This document shows positions 24,455 to 34,931 of a stretch of DNA of 64,000 nucleotides, piece by piece (within the stretch, counting starts at the first letter, position 1; every line of letters starts with the position of its first letter). The DNA is from Aerococcaceae bacterium DSM 111020. GTDB lineage: Bacteria > Bacillota > Bacilli > Lactobacillales > Aerococcaceae. Below the pieces are notes generated by a model. It was not told where the DNA came from and made no database searches. It was given only the letters and a program-made list of their open reading frames with translations. Location of the stretch: the NCBI GenBank assembly GCA_015863185.1, contig JACBXP010000003.1:109120-173119 (forward strand), written 5' to 3'. A program made the translations under genes and the position numbers.

Positions 24455-24775
24455 TTAATTAATAGCTACGCCATCTTTAAGATAAATATATTTCGGTTCT
24501 TCTTTTTCTGCGTCAAACTCGACACGTAAGTCATGTCCCTCAAAGAACCATTCATCACTCTCTTCAATGAAGAATAAGAGTCCTTGATCTGTTGTGTATT
24601 GTGCCACTGGATTCTTAGGAGAATTCGGCTCAATCGCCAAACCAAATCCAGGATTTACGGGTGAGGAAGCATAAATCATCGTTTTAAAACGAACACCTGC
24701 ATCCTTTTGGTCCACAGGAATTCCGACATTTTCATCAAACCATGCCGCTGCTTCGGGTGTTACTTCAATTTCCAT
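24455..24775 (-). CDS. HesB/IscA-like fold protein
   Basis: About 106 residues begin MEIEVTPEAAAWFDENVGIP, typical of the HesB/YneR branch of the IscA-like family, and include GFGLAIEPN and a C-terminal KYIYLKDGVAIN. The Cys residues that bind clusters in true IscA are absent, as in other Gram-positive members of this branch, so an Fe-S scaffold role is doubtful. ATG at 24775 is chosen because AAGGAGGAAA lies 6 nt upstream; an in-frame start seven codons earlier has none. Confidence 0.75.
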   Translation of the reverse strand: MEIEVTPEAAAWFDENVGIPVDQKDAGVRFKTMIYASSPVNPGFGLAIEPNSPKNPVAQYTTDQGLLFFIEESDEWFFEGHDLRVEFDAEKEEPKYIYLKDGVAIN

Positions 24776-24863
24776 CTGTTTCCTCCTTCGATTCATTAGT
24801 TTTATTATATATAAAATCCAGTCAGCTATCTAATAAACTGCTTATTCCTGAATTAATTCACAC

Positions 24864-25505
24864 TTATTCCTTATCTTTTACGAGTTGATGTTGATATGCA
24901 TAGATTGTGGCTTGGGTTCGATCACTAACTTGTAATTTAGCTAAGATATTCGACACATGGGTCTTTACAGTCTTTAAACTAATGAATAGTTCATCCGCGA
25001 TTTCTTGGTTTGAATAACCTTGCGCAATACATTGAAGCACTTCAAATTCACGTGTCGTTAGGGAGTCGTGTAATTTATCGCGACTTCTCTCAGCCGCTTG
25101 TTCTCTAATTTTCGTTGAAACTTCTGGACCTAATACTTCTTCTCCTGCCTCTGTCTCTCGAATCGCATCAGCAATCGCATCAGCACTCGAAGTTTTTAAG
25201 ATATAGCTCTTTGCTCCAGCTTCAATCGCTGGATAGACCTTTTCATCATCTAAGAAGGATGTAACGATTATAATTTTAGCTTCGGGCCATTCTTCTATAA
25301 TTCGTTTGGTTGCTTCAATTCCATCCATCACTTCCATCACTAAATCCATCAAAATAATATCAGGTTTTAATTCAAGTGCTAAATGATACCCTTCCAACCC
25401 ATTTGCAGCTTCACCGACCACATCAATATCAGGTTGTACTTTTAAATAGCTAGACACACCAAGACGAACCATTTCGTGATCGTCTATTAACAATACTTTA
25501 ATCAT
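24864..25505 (-). CDS. liaR: LiaR-type response regulator
   Basis: This 213-residue NarL/FixJ regulator has a receiver domain with phospho-acceptor Asp in [13 protein letters not shown] (near residue 54), the DD pair in LIDDHEM and Lys in YILKTSSA. The C-terminal LuxR-type HTH is [21 protein letters not shown] with [12 protein letters not shown]. It follows the kinase by 13 bp in the order liaF-liaS-liaR. By homology it controls the cell-envelope stress response to lipid II-active antibiotics. Confidence 0.92.
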   Translation of the reverse strand: MIKVLLIDDHEMVRLGVSSYLKVQPDIDVVGEAANGLEGYHLALELKPDIILMDLVMEVMDGIEATKRIIEEWPEAKIIIVTSFLDDEKVYPAIEAGAKSYILKTSSADAIADAIRETEAGEEVLGPEVSTKIREQAAERSRDKLHDSLTTREFEVLQCIAQGYSNQEIADELFISLKTVKTHVSNILAKLQVSDRTQATIYAYQHQLVKDKE

Positions 25506-25518
25506 ATTTTCACTCTTT

Positions 25519-26571
25519 CTATGTAGTTATTGGAATATTAATGGTAATAACTGTCCCTTGATCATTGCTATTAATTTTAAGAGTCCCCCCAAGATTGGAC
25601 ACTCTCTCTTTCATATTTGTTAAGCCATAATTTCCAGATTGGCGTACACTGGTAACATCAAATCCATTGCCATCGTCAATGATTTTCAACTGAACTTGAT
25701 CTGATGATTGGGTGAGGAAAACCTCCAATCGTTTAGCATTGGCATGTCGCAAAGTATTGGCAATGGCTTCTTGCGTCACACGGAATAAATGATCCTCAAT
25801 GCCGGATTCTAATTCGATAGACGAATCTAAATGCCAATGGACATCGACAGCTACTTTACCATTTAGCTCGGTCAAAATATTTTCGATTCCCTCGGATAAA
25901 GATCGATTCTTCAATTCTACAGGACGTAAGTGAAGTAGTAAGGCACGCATTTCTGTTTGGGCGCTATTGATGATGTCCTCTATTTGTACAATTTGCTGTT
26001 TGAGTGCTGGATATTCTTCTTCTGATACCATTGTATTCATGGTAGACATCAACATGGTTGCAGCAAATAATTCTTGACTGACCGAATCATGTAATTCTCT
26101 AGCAATGCGTAGCCGTTCTGTCTGAATAATCTCATCTTTGGTATCCTCACCAATAAATGTGGGTGCTGCAGATAATTCTTGTAAATCTTTGGACATCTCC
26201 ATCATTTTTTGACGCAGTAATTCTATTTCAGTATTTAACGCATCGGTGTGCCGAGAATAGGAAGTGGGTTGCGATTTTTTAAAAATATGATGGCCATATT
26301 TATTTAATAATAACCAATTAATTTTTGCGCGAAGATACCCAAAATCTCGTTCGATAAAATAAAGGATTACCGATGCAACAATACTACTGGTCACAATCAT
26401 AAAAGCAATTAGCCAAGTATATAAAGGAACTCTTAAGAACTGATAAGACAATAAATCACGCCATCCAATAAGTTTTAGTCTTTCGACAACGACTGACATA
26501 ATAACTAAGGCACTTAATAATAATTGAATGAAATTAAAAGCGAATAGTTGAAACCAACGCCGCATACTCAT
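25519..26571 (-). CDS. liaS: LiaS-type sensor histidine kinase
   Basis: This 350-residue membrane kinase has two N-terminal helices (about residues 8-30 and 51-72) with almost no extracytoplasmic loop, as in intramembrane-sensing kinases. The H box [15 protein letters not shown] (HisKA_3 type) lies near residue 163, and ATPase motifs [14 protein letters not shown] and [20 protein letters not shown] follow. The start overlaps the end of liaF by 4 bp (ATGA), which indicates translational coupling. It would phosphorylate LiaR. Confidence 0.92.
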   Translation of the reverse strand: MSMRRWFQLFAFNFIQLLLSALVIMSVVVERLKLIGWRDLLSYQFLRVPLYTWLIAFMIVTSSIVASVILYFIERDFGYLRAKINWLLLNKYGHHIFKKSQPTSYSRHTDALNTEIELLRQKMMEMSKDLQELSAAPTFIGEDTKDEIIQTERLRIARELHDSVSQELFAATMLMSTMNTMVSEEEYPALKQQIVQIEDIINSAQTEMRALLLHLRPVELKNRSLSEGIENILTELNGKVAVDVHWHLDSSIELESGIEDHLFRVTQEAIANTLRHANAKRLEVFLTQSSDQVQLKIIDDGNGFDVTSVRQSGNYGLTNMKERVSNLGGTLKINSNDQGTVITINIPITT

Positions 26572-27323
26572 AGAACAATCACCTCTACATTCCCCACAAC
26601 AACGGAAATAACAAATCGTAACCGTCGTGGTGTTTCATGATAATTTGGCGTTCGCCACTGAAAATTTTCACCGGTTAGTGAATAATGTTCTTGTTCGAAA
26701 TAGACACTTCCAGAAACGGCGCTGACATTCAAAGATAATCCCACTTCAACAGGTACAATAATGCGTGTTCTGCCATATAACTTTCGAATAATAATGACCG
26801 TCTCTTGATCCGGAATCATCGTGTTCCCTAAATCAATAATATTATTCCCCCAAAAATACACTAAATTCACATCTGTCGTTTCAAATTCTGATAAATGTGT
26901 CGTATCTTGATGAGTAATCGATGTTTGTTTCAATAATGAGCGCTGTGAACTTTGAGGTTCCACTAGTTGAATGGCTTGATAAGATCCTGGATAGCTACTT
27001 CTTCGTGGATGAACTGCTTGTTCATTGATATGACCAAATTCGAATCCAACCGTGGTTCGGAAAAATATAAAAAAAACCAGGAGAAATAATAAAAATAACC
27101 AAATTGAATAAGTCATAAAAATAGCCATTCCGATAAGAATGAGACCAATTAATGCCATGAGTTTTGCCAAAATATTTACGGAGATAAATAAACTTAACAC
27201 AATGAATATTGTTCCCACACCGAACAATCCAGCATAAGTTATATTAAAAAAAATCTCTGTTAAAATTAGCACGATTCCAATCATCAATAGAATAAAGATA
27301 TTTCTTTTAAATGCTTCTTTCAT
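26568..27323 (-). CDS. liaF: LiaF-like membrane regulator
   Basis: This 251-residue protein has several hydrophobic N-terminal helices (residues 10-90) followed by a beta-rich C-terminal domain (GNNIIDLGNTMIPDQETVI, RTRIIVPVEVGLSLNVSA), the cell-wall-active antibiotics response fold of LiaF. LiaF keeps LiaS silent without stress in related bacteria. It is first in the liaFSR operon. The exact family is supported mainly by domain layout and neighbours. Confidence 0.88.
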   Translation of the reverse strand: MKEAFKRNIFILLMIGIVLILTEIFFNITYAGLFGVGTIFIVLSLFISVNILAKLMALIGLILIGMAIFMTYSIWLFLLFLLVFFIFFRTTVGFEFGHINEQAVHPRRSSYPGSYQAIQLVEPQSSQRSLLKQTSITHQDTTHLSEFETTDVNLVYFWGNNIIDLGNTMIPDQETVIIIRKLYGRTRIIVPVEVGLSLNVSAVSGSVYFEQEHYSLTGENFQWRTPNYHETPRRLRFVISVVVGNVEVIVL

Positions 27324-27397
27324 TCACTCACGCCTTTCTCTCTTTTCATTTTACAAAACATTCAGTGAAATAGCTATTTCTTTATAAATACCCCATT

Positions 27398-27444
27398 AAA
27401 AAAAGCACCTTATTCCACATTAAACTGTAAAATAAGATGCTTTT
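27398..27444 (-). terminator. Terminator of greA
   Basis: AAGCA(T/C)CTTATT-type arms pair across a 17-nt loop, with a T run on the minus strand. Confidence 0.75.
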
Positions 27445-27447
27445 CGA

Positions 27448-27942
27448 TTAATTGTCGCTATTATCCACACTTAATATTTGTATTTCATATGATCCACCTG
27501 GTGATTCAATTGACACTTTGTCGCCAACTTTTTTACCAAGAATAGCCTTTGCTATTGGCGAATCATTTGAAATTTTAAATTCCATTGGGTCAGCTTCAGC
27601 ACTACCCACGATAATATAACTTTCTTCTTCACCATCTGGTAATTCTTGGAAAGTCACTTTTCTTCCGAGAGTTACTTCATCTTTTGCAACATTTTTATCA
27701 TCGATAATTTCAGCAAAACGAATTTGATTTTCTAATGTTGCAATGCGTCCTTCAAGCATCGCCTGTTCATCACGTGCTGATTCATATTCGGAGTTCTCAG
27801 ATAAATCTCCGAAACTACGTGCTACTTTGATTCGTTCGATGATTTCTTTTCTTTTATTAACTTTTAAATCTTCTAATTCTGCTTCTAATTTTGCTTTCCC
27901 TTGAATTGTCATAGGGTATGTTTTTTGATCATTCATATTCAC
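27448..27942 (-). CDS. greA: Transcription elongation factor GreA
   Basis: This 164-residue protein has an N-terminal coiled coil carrying [20 protein letters not shown] (residues about 42-61) with the acidic tip residues that promote transcript cleavage, and a C-terminal FKBP-like domain with [18 protein letters not shown]. It rescues backtracked RNA polymerase. It lies 21 bp after udk on the same strand, and a terminator follows. Confidence 0.96.
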   Translation of the reverse strand: MNMNDQKTYPMTIQGKAKLEAELEDLKVNKRKEIIERIKVARSFGDLSENSEYESARDEQAMLEGRIATLENQIRFAEIIDDKNVAKDEVTLGRKVTFQELPDGEEESYIIVGSAEADPMEFKISNDSPIAKAILGKKVGDKVSIESPGGSYEIQILSVDNSDN

Positions 27943-27963
27943 TATCTCCTAATTTTTTCTCTT

Positions 27964-28584
27964 TTATTTATTTAATATTGATGCAATTTTTGTCGTTAGT
28001 AAATCAATTGCCACTTGATTGTACCCACCTTCTGGGACAATAATATCTGCATATCGCTTCGTAGGTTCAATAAATTGATGATGCATTGGCTTTACAACTT
28101 CTGTATATTGTTTGATCACAGACTCTACCGTCCGGTCCCGCTCGTGGATATCTCGAAGAATCCGTCTAGCCAAACGGATATCATCATCAGTATCGACATA
28201 AACTTTAATGTCCATTAAATTTCGCAAACGTTGATCATCCAATATCAATATCCCTTCTATGATGATGACATCTCGTGGTGTTTGATGGATTGTCTCGGAA
28301 GATCGTGTATGTTGAGCAAAATCATATTGAGGTACTTCGATTGATTCAAGATTAATTAATGCCTTCAAATGTTCAATCAATAAATCATTATCAAAGGCTA
28401 ATGGATGGTCGTAATTTGTCGACAATCTTTCTTCAAAACTAAGCGAAGATTGATCTTTATAATAAGCATCTTGTTGTAATAACATCACTGATAATCCAGA
28501 GAAATTATCAAGTATTTGCTCACTAACACTCGTCTTTCCACTACCTGACCCACCCGTTACGCCAATAACTATCGGTTGTGTCAT
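27964..28584 (-). CDS. udk: Uridine kinase
   Basis: This 206-residue P-loop kinase has [16 protein letters not shown] (Walker A), [20 protein letters not shown] (acceptor-site residues) and [14 protein letters not shown] (lid), all typical of uridine/cytidine kinases in pyrimidine salvage. Length is normal. It is upstream of greA and downstream of mltG, and probably part of one mRNA. Confidence 0.95.
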   Translation of the reverse strand: MTQPIVIGVTGGSGSGKTSVSEQILDNFSGLSVMLLQQDAYYKDQSSLSFEERLSTNYDHPLAFDNDLLIEHLKALINLESIEVPQYDFAQHTRSSETIHQTPRDVIIIEGILILDDQRLRNLMDIKVYVDTDDDIRLARRILRDIHERDRTVESVIKQYTEVVKPMHHQFIEPTKRYADIIVPEGGYNQVAIDLLTTKIASILNK

Positions 28585-28641
28585 GTTTCTACACCTGCTT
28601 TTCTTAATGTAAATAATGTACTTTATGGATAGAATCTGACT

Positions 28642-29850
28642 TTAATTATTCTCAGAATCGGACTCTTCGGTGCTTTCTTCTTGGTCACTGGACGCATTTT
28701 CGATTGATTCTTGTCTTGCATTCACATATTCTTCTACTAATGCATTATGCTCTTCAATAGTTGAAGAATAATAAACATCGCCCGTATCAAGATCCGCAAC
28801 AAAGTAATAGTAATCATTCCACTCAGGATAGATAACCGCATTAATTGATACCAAACTCGGACTATTTATCGGCCCAGGTGGCAGTCCTGCATGCTGATAC
28901 GTATTATACGGTGAATCTACTTCTAAGTCAGAATAAGTGACAAATTCTTTGTGCTCATTTAATGCATAGAGAACCGTAATATCACTTTGTAACGGCATTT
29001 CGGCATTTAATCGATTATAAAAGACACCCGCGACTAAGCGACGGTCTTCTTCAGTCACTGCTTCACGCTCAACAATCGATGCCATTGTTAATACCTGATG
29101 GAAGGACAAATAAGTATTGTCTAAATCAGCCAATAATGATTGATAAATATTATTGGTCGCTGCGACCATTTCAGTAATCAATTCTTCCGCTGTCATTCCA
29201 GCCATATAATCATAAGTGGCAGGATACAAATAACCTTCCAACGGATATTTTAATCCTTCTATTGAGTCTAAACCTTCAAGTAATGAAGGATATTTGGTAA
29301 TTAAATTTTCGATAAATGTTTCATCATTGATTGTTTCAAGGAACTCTTCGGCAGTGATTGCTGTATTTAAACCTATCATCTCTGCGACTTCTTCAATCTG
29401 CATTCCTTCGATAATCGTTAATGTCGTGTCTACATCCACGAATATTGGTTCGCCACCTTCTTGCAAAGTAGCTAAAACGTCCGAGGCATTCATTGATTGA
29501 TTGAATTCATAGTGTCCAGCCTGTAATTCTACATTATTATTAAATTTCAAATAATAATCAAATAATTGTTCATTATTAACAATGTTAGCGTCTGCTAAAA
29601 TTGATGCGATATCCGAAGCATTACTCCCCACAGGAATTGTAACTTCTACTGGTTCATCATGATTTGAATTAACAGGTCCCAATGCGTTTCTTACATAGAA
29701 ATAGCTACCTATTCCGAATAAAAGCACCAAGATTAGAATGCCTAATAAAATATAGCGCACAATTCGATTGGTCCATTTTTGGATTGTAGCATCTTTCGCT
29801 TCTTCTCTTTTTGCATATTCTCTTAAATTATGCCATTTATTATCATTCAT
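28642..29850 (-). CDS. mltG: Endolytic peptidoglycan transglycosylase MltG
   Basis: This 402-residue protein has a cytoplasmic start, one membrane helix (about residues 31-53) and an extracellular YceG domain with ASIVEREAVTEEDR (the catalytic Glu), GVFYNRLNAEMPLQSDITV, LPPGPINSPS and an acidic Ser-rich tail. MltG cuts nascent glycan strands and sets their length. The mltG-udk-greA order is widely conserved in Firmicutes. Confidence 0.94.
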   Translation of the reverse strand: MNDNKWHNLREYAKREEAKDATIQKWTNRIVRYILLGILILVLLFGIGSYFYVRNALGPVNSNHDEPVEVTIPVGSNASDIASILADANIVNNEQLFDYYLKFNNNVELQAGHYEFNQSMNASDVLATLQEGGEPIFVDVDTTLTIIEGMQIEEVAEMIGLNTAITAEEFLETINDETFIENLITKYPSLLEGLDSIEGLKYPLEGYLYPATYDYMAGMTAEELITEMVAATNNIYQSLLADLDNTYLSFHQVLTMASIVEREAVTEEDRRLVAGVFYNRLNAEMPLQSDITVLYALNEHKEFVTYSDLEVDSPYNTYQHAGLPPGPINSPSLVSINAVIYPEWNDYYYFVADLDTGDVYYSSTIEEHNALVEEYVNARQESIENASSDQEESTEESDSENN

Positions 29851-29939
29851 AGGATCTCCTCGTACATGTTCGAGATGATTAACACCTCCGGTCTTTGTCT
29901 CAAAGAAACATCTGTGACGATCAAGTATAAAGCGATGTG

Positions 29940-29976
29940 ATAAAAATCACACTTCCAATCTCTTGGAAGTGTGATT
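29940..29976 (-). terminator. Terminator after the DUF1292 gene
   Basis: Long perfect arms (AAAAATCACACTTCCAA and TTGGAAGTGTGATTTTT) surround TCTC, with T on both strands. Confidence 0.9.
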
Positions 29977-29980
29977 TTTA

Positions 29981-30292
29981 TTATTCATTTTCGTCGATAA
30001 ATGTATTCAATACCTCTTCGACCATGTCCCATTCCTCTTCAGTTTCGATAGGATGTAACTGTCCTGACATCTCATCATCACTTTCTTCATATGAGAAAGC
30101 TTGAAGTTTGATATTTTCATCTTCATCCTCTTCTTCTGAACTTACAGGAAAGAGAATGACGTAACTTTTTCCGAAATCTTCCGAATCAAAAGTAAAGAGC
30201 ACTTGATGTAATGCTTCATTACCTTGTTCATCAACTAATGTAATAAAAGCATCTTCAGAATGTTCATGATTATGTTCATTATTTTCAGGCAT
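29981..30292 (-). CDS. DUF1292 protein (YrzB-like)
   Basis: This 103-residue, very acidic protein has the DUF1292 pattern ITLVDEQGNEALHQVLFTF and YVILFPV, with an acidic C-terminal half (EEDEDENIKL, EEEWDMVEEVLNTF). Its function is unknown. It follows ireB and ruvX, a neighbourhood conserved across Firmicutes, and is last in the operon before a strong terminator. Confidence 0.85.
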   Translation of the reverse strand: MPENNEHNHEHSEDAFITLVDEQGNEALHQVLFTFDSEDFGKSYVILFPVSSEEEDEDENIKLQAFSYEESDDEMSGQLHPIETEEEWDMVEEVLNTFIDENE

Positions 30293-30316
30293 ATTTTTCT
30301 CCTTAATTATTTCATA

Positions 30317-30745
30317 TTATTGAGCATCTAAATAATTTTGTAAAATGATTACAGCGGCGACTTTATCAATGACTTTCTTTCGTTTAGCCCTTGAGACATC
30401 GCCACTAATCAGCATCTTTTCCGCTTGAGACGATGATAAACGTTCATCCTGATAGACTATTGTAATGTCTGGAAGTTGTTTCTGAAGTCGCTTTCCATAA
30501 GCTAAGGAAGCTTCTGCTCGAGGTCCAATAGAATTATTCATATTCTTTGGTAATCCTATCACTACTTTAGAAACGTCATATTCTTCTATCAATGATAATA
30601 ATCGTTCGAAGCCATAGTCTCCTTGATCTTCATTGATTCGGATGGTCTCAACTGGCTGTGCAGTCCACCCCATCATATCACTGACAGAAACACCAACTGT
30701 CCTTCCACCTACATCCAGCCCCATAATTCGCTGATATTTTGTCAT
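30317..30745 (-). CDS. ruvX: Holliday junction resolvase-like RuvX (YqgF)
   Basis: This 142-residue RNase H-fold protein has [15 protein letters not shown] (first acidic residue), [26 protein letters not shown] and a C-terminal [14 protein letters not shown] with the last acidic residue. YqgF proteins act in 16S rRNA maturation or recombination. Its start overlaps the ireB stop by one base. Confidence 0.93.
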   Translation of the reverse strand: MTKYQRIMGLDVGGRTVGVSVSDMMGWTAQPVETIRINEDQGDYGFERLLSLIEEYDVSKVVIGLPKNMNNSIGPRAEASLAYGKRLQKQLPDITIVYQDERLSSSQAEKMLISGDVSRAKRKKVIDKVAAVIILQNYLDAQ

Positions 30746-30999
30746 TATTTAATTGTTAGATAGTATTCAACTAAATCTTCAATAATCTCATCACGTTCAT
30801 AACGGCGAATCAGATTGCGCGCATCATTATGACGAGGAATGTATGCCGGATCTCCAGATAATAAATAACCTACGATTTGATTAATTGGATTGTAACCTTT
30901 TTCTTCGAGGGCATTGTATACAATTTCTAATGTTTCACGTACAGACTTTCTATTTATATCATCCACGTGAAATAAAATTGTTTCATCTAATGATTTCAT
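30745..30999 (-). CDS. IreB-family regulatory protein (UPF0297)
   Basis: About 84 residues begin [14 protein letters not shown] and contain [20 protein letters not shown] and [16 protein letters not shown], the highly conserved IreB/UPF0297 sequence. In enterococci IreB is a substrate of the IreK Ser/Thr kinase and affects cephalosporin resistance. The frame is open 26 codons further upstream, but family members start at this Met, and AGAGGA precedes it. Confidence 0.9.
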   Translation of the reverse strand: MKSLDETILFHVDDINRKSVRETLEIVYNALEEKGYNPINQIVGYLLSGDPAYIPRHNDARNLIRRYERDEIIEDLVEYYLTIK

Positions 31000-31132
31000 A
31001 GTGATATCGGTCCTCTCTTGTAATTTCCTCATGTATTGTTTTATATTGCACATGACGCAACTCTTAACCTCACTCAATTATACACATAGTTATAAGAATA
31101 ATCAAATGATGTTGTCTTGACAACCACTTGTC

Positions 31133-33793
31133 TTAAGATAGGTCTGTTGTCAATTGTTGAATCGTCTCTGGAACAGCATTCAGTGCATCTGGAATACCTG
31201 CTGCATTTTTCCCACCTGCTTGAGCCATTGTTGGACGGCCTCCACCGCCACCACCGACTTGTTTCGCTAATGGTTTAATTAAATCGCCGGCTTTAACGCC
31301 TTGTTTAATCGCTTGTTCATCACAGAAAACCATAATCGATGCACTGTCTTCATTATCACTGGCTATGACGAAGATATTTGAGGCTTCTCTATCTCGCCAC
31401 ATATCACCTAATTGTCTCATAGCGTCTGCATTTTGTTGTTCCAATGACAGCGCGATATAAGTCAAGTCGTTGATCGATTCAACTTCGTCGAAATATTGAG
31501 AGGCATCTTGGTTAAGAGCTTGTTGTGATAATTTGTCGACCTGTTCCTGTAAATCCTTAACTTCTTGTTGAAGATTGGTTAAACGTGGAATGATTTGATC
31601 AATTTGCTTTGCTTTTAATTGGACTTGAACACTCTCTAGTATTGCTTCTTTATTTTGATAATATTGAAGTGCTGCTTCCCCAGTAATAGCTTCAATACGT
31701 CGAACACCCGCACCAATACCTGCTTCACTTAACAATTTAAAGGTACCAATATCGTTACTATTTTCAACATGGGTTCCCCCACATAATTCAATCGATTCAT
31801 TCCCGATATTTACCACACGAACAATATCGCCATATTTCTCTCCAAAGAGTGCTTCAGCACCTAATGCTTTTGCTTCGTCGATTGGCATTTTTGAAATCAT
31901 CACATCTGCTTGCATTCGAATCCATTGATTAACATAAGCCTCAATACTCTTCAATTGATCATCTGTAACTTTTTCAAAATGTGAAAAGTCAAAACGTAAG
32001 CGATCTGGGCCAACATAAGAACCAGCTTGATGAACATGGTCGCCTAGTATCTCTTTCAATCCTTTGTGCAATAAATGCGTCGCCGTATGATTTTTATTTG
32101 TGTCAGATCGTTTAATATAATCAACCCACAACGAATAGGATTGATTAACAACCAATGGCATTTGATCCGCTGTAATTTGATGCATAAATTGTCCTTTTGG
32201 AGCTTTTTGAACATCTTTAACTTCTGCCACAATTTCTCCATAGTCATAGATGAATCCGGTATCTGCTACTTGACCACCCATTTCCGCATAAAATGGGGAA
32301 CGATTGAAGATAACCCAGCCTGTTTGACCTTTTTCAAGGCGTTCGACTTGTTCATCTTCAACAATAATATGTTTAATCGTCGCATCTGCAAATAAACTAT
32401 CATAGCCACCAAATTCGAAAGCCGTGTCTATTTTATTCAAGACATCCGTTTGTACTTGCATACTTTCCTCATTTGAACGTGCAGCACGTGCCCGATCTTT
32501 TTGTGCTTGCATCTCTTCCTGGAAGCTTGCTTCATCAACGGTGAAACCATATTCTTGTGCTTCTTCTTGTGTTAATTCTAATGGGAAGCCAAAAGTATCA
32601 TATAATTGGAAAGCTTGTGCTCCAGAGATAACTGTGTCGCCGGTTTCTTTTAATTGTTCTAAAATGGTTTGTAATTGTTGTTCTCCAGCTTCAAGTGTTT
32701 CATGGAAACGATTCTCTTCTTGGTTAAGTATTTTCTGTATGAATGCTTGGTTATTACTCAATTCTGGATAATAATCAGACATTGTTTCTACGATAACAGG
32801 CACTATTTGTTCTAGGAATTTGCCTTCAATACCTAATCTGCGACCATGCATAATACTGCGGCGAATTAAACGGCGTAAAATATACCCTCGTCCTTCATTC
32901 GATGGTAAAGCACCATCACTAATCGCAAATGTCACAGCACGCAAATGATCCGCAATGACTTTGAAGCTGACCTGTTGCTCTTCAGCATGGTCATAAGTTA
33001 AGCCATCTGTTAATGGCTCAATGGCCTTGATAATCGGCATGAATAAATCTGTTTCAAAGTTCGTCGCAGTATCTTGAACCACTGAAGTGATTCGTTCTAA
33101 GCCCATTCCCGTATCAACATTTTTATTTGGTAAAGGTTGATAAGTATCATCAGGCATATGATTGAATTCAGAAAATACGAGATTCCAAATTTCTAACCAG
33201 CGCTCATTCTCGCCTCCAGGATAATTTTCTGGATCATCAGCTGCCAAATTATTATATTTTTCACCCCGATCATAGAATATTTCGGTATTCGGTCCACATG
33301 GTCCAGCACCGATATCCCAGAAATTGCCTTCCTCGGGTATTAAATGCTCTGGATTAAAATTATCAATTGCTAACCAAAGATCTCGTGTTTCGGTATCTTC
33401 TGGATAATAAGTGACATACAATAATTCTGGATCAAAATCATACCATTCTGGACTCGTCAATAATTCCCAAGCCCATTCAATCGCTTGTTCTTTATGATAA
33501 TCACCAATTGAAAAATTTCCTAACATTTCGAACAATGTATGGTGACGAGCAGTAATACCGACATTTTCAATATCATTGGTTCGTATACTCTTTTGAGAGT
33601 TTGTAATTCTTGGATTATCCGGTACTTCAGAACCATCGAAATATTTTTTGAGGGTTGCTACACCAGAATTAATCCATAACAATGTAGGATCATTGACAGG
33701 TATAAGGGATTGGCTGGGTAGCACTTGGTGTCCCTTAGTCTCAAAATAATCCAAAAACATTTGTCTTATCTGTGCACTTGTTAATTGTTTCAT
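31133..33793 (-). CDS. alaS: Alanyl-tRNA synthetase
   Basis: This 886-residue enzyme contains the class II catalytic region (RHHTLFEMLGNFSIGDYH, motif 2 area), the editing domain with HTATHLLHKGL and CGGTHVEN (zinc ligands of the editing site) and the C-Ala domain with GGGGGGRPTMAQAGG. Length is normal. Expression is probably controlled by the T-box leader immediately upstream. Confidence 0.97.
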   Translation of the reverse strand: MKQLTSAQIRQMFLDYFETKGHQVLPSQSLIPVNDPTLLWINSGVATLKKYFDGSEVPDNPRITNSQKSIRTNDIENVGITARHHTLFEMLGNFSIGDYHKEQAIEWAWELLTSPEWYDFDPELLYVTYYPEDTETRDLWLAIDNFNPEHLIPEEGNFWDIGAGPCGPNTEIFYDRGEKYNNLAADDPENYPGGENERWLEIWNLVFSEFNHMPDDTYQPLPNKNVDTGMGLERITSVVQDTATNFETDLFMPIIKAIEPLTDGLTYDHAEEQQVSFKVIADHLRAVTFAISDGALPSNEGRGYILRRLIRRSIMHGRRLGIEGKFLEQIVPVIVETMSDYYPELSNNQAFIQKILNQEENRFHETLEAGEQQLQTILEQLKETGDTVISGAQAFQLYDTFGFPLELTQEEAQEYGFTVDEASFQEEMQAQKDRARAARSNEESMQVQTDVLNKIDTAFEFGGYDSLFADATIKHIIVEDEQVERLEKGQTGWVIFNRSPFYAEMGGQVADTGFIYDYGEIVAEVKDVQKAPKGQFMHQITADQMPLVVNQSYSLWVDYIKRSDTNKNHTATHLLHKGLKEILGDHVHQAGSYVGPDRLRFDFSHFEKVTDDQLKSIEAYVNQWIRMQADVMISKMPIDEAKALGAEALFGEKYGDIVRVVNIGNESIELCGGTHVENSNDIGTFKLLSEAGIGAGVRRIEAITGEAALQYYQNKEAILESVQVQLKAKQIDQIIPRLTNLQQEVKDLQEQVDKLSQQALNQDASQYFDEVESINDLTYIALSLEQQNADAMRQLGDMWRDREASNIFVIASDNEDSASIMVFCDEQAIKQGVKAGDLIKPLAKQVGGGGGGRPTMAQAGGKNAAGIPDALNAVPETIQQLTTDLS

Positions 33794-33802
33794 TCTCTTC
33801 TC

Positions 33803-34015
33803 CTTAACAATAAAAAGAACCGTTATGTAAGGGCGTCATCCGCGGTTCCACCTTACTTATAACGATTCTTCATTATATCTCTTATTTATCGGTAACGTAG
33901 ATTGACGTAATTCTTTCGAATTAATACTGTAAAGGGAGCATCATTGTTCATGTTTTTCACCGGATAACATGTCTCTGTATGTGAATGATATGGCCTTTTC
34001 AGATTTATTATACTC
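33803..34015 (-). promoter_or_regulatory. T-box leader of alaS
   Basis: The minus strand carries AAGGTGGAACCGCGGAT (33840-33855 region), the T-box motif that pairs with the uncharged tRNA 3' end. A terminator stem GAACCG...CGGTTC with a T run follows at 33811-33848. GCT in the upstream specifier area (GATGCTCCC) fits alanine. The leader spans the 210-bp gap before alaS. Confidence 0.9.
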
Positions 34016-34035
34016 AATTCTTATCATTGATGCAA

Positions 34036-34851
34036 TCATTGATTCGAGAGATTGAAATATTTTTCAAGGACTTGTAAGAGCCCTTCATCATTATTAGAAC
34101 CGGTGATATCGTCAGATACTGCTTTAAGTTCTGGCGTCGCATTTTCTACAGCGATACCTACTCCTGCTTGTTGAATCATCGAGATATCATTATTACCATC
34201 ACCAACCGCCACAATTTCTTCCATATCGATGTCTAAAATCTCTGCTAGATGTTCTAAAGTCTGCCCTTTCGAAACATCCTTATGGAAGACTTCTAAGTAG
34301 AATGGTTTAGATGTGACTGCATTACATGATTGACCGAACTGACCACCAAGTTCTGCTTCAAGTTGCTTAACAATTTTTTCATCACCTACACCGATGAATT
34401 TCAGCATGGGTTGTGTTAATTCTTCAAAGAACGTCGCATCATATTCCATTGGCATCCCTGTCAATTCTGATTCAACATGGGTATGCACATTTTCATGATC
34501 GATGATTATTTTTCCATTATGATAAGTTAAGGTCGCTAAATTATTTTCCTTGAAGAAAGTTAATAGGGCTTCTTGATCTTCCATCTCCAAATGTTTTTCA
34601 AATAAACGTTCCATTGAATCCATTTTCGTAATAGTCGCCCCATTAAAAGATATGACATAAGAACCATATTTATCTAATAACAGTTCACGAGCTTCTTCGA
34701 GCATCCCTTCCATTGGACGGCCACTCGCTAACACTAATTGATAACCTTTTTCTTGAAAATCGATTAAAGCTTTCTTTGTTCTTTCTGGAATAACAAATGT
34801 GTCATTGATTAATGTGTCGTCAACATCCACTACTAAGCATTTGTAAGTCAT
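34036..34851 (-). CDS. Cof-type HAD-IIB hydrolase
   Basis: This 271-residue HAD phosphatase has VVDVDDTLIN (nucleophile Asp and general acid), VLASGRPMEGM (motif II Ser), a C2B cap and VAVGDGNNDISMI (motif IV metal Asp). Family members dephosphorylate sugar phosphates or flavin-type metabolites; the substrate is unknown. It stands alone between the alaS leader and the UPF0316 gene. Confidence 0.9.
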   Translation of the reverse strand: MTYKCLVVDVDDTLINDTFVIPERTKKALIDFQEKGYQLVLASGRPMEGMLEEARELLLDKYGSYVISFNGATITKMDSMERLFEKHLEMEDQEALLTFFKENNLATLTYHNGKIIIDHENVHTHVESELTGMPMEYDATFFEELTQPMLKFIGVGDEKIVKQLEAELGGQFGQSCNAVTSKPFYLEVFHKDVSKGQTLEHLAEILDIDMEEIVAVGDGNNDISMIQQAGVGIAVENATPELKAVSDDITGSNNDEGLLQVLEKYFNLSNQ

Positions 34852-34931
34852 TGCTTCCCTCTCATTTCTTGTGATGTGTTTAATATAGCTTCATTCATAT
34901 AAAATAGCAAGCGAATTAGCAATCTCATTCT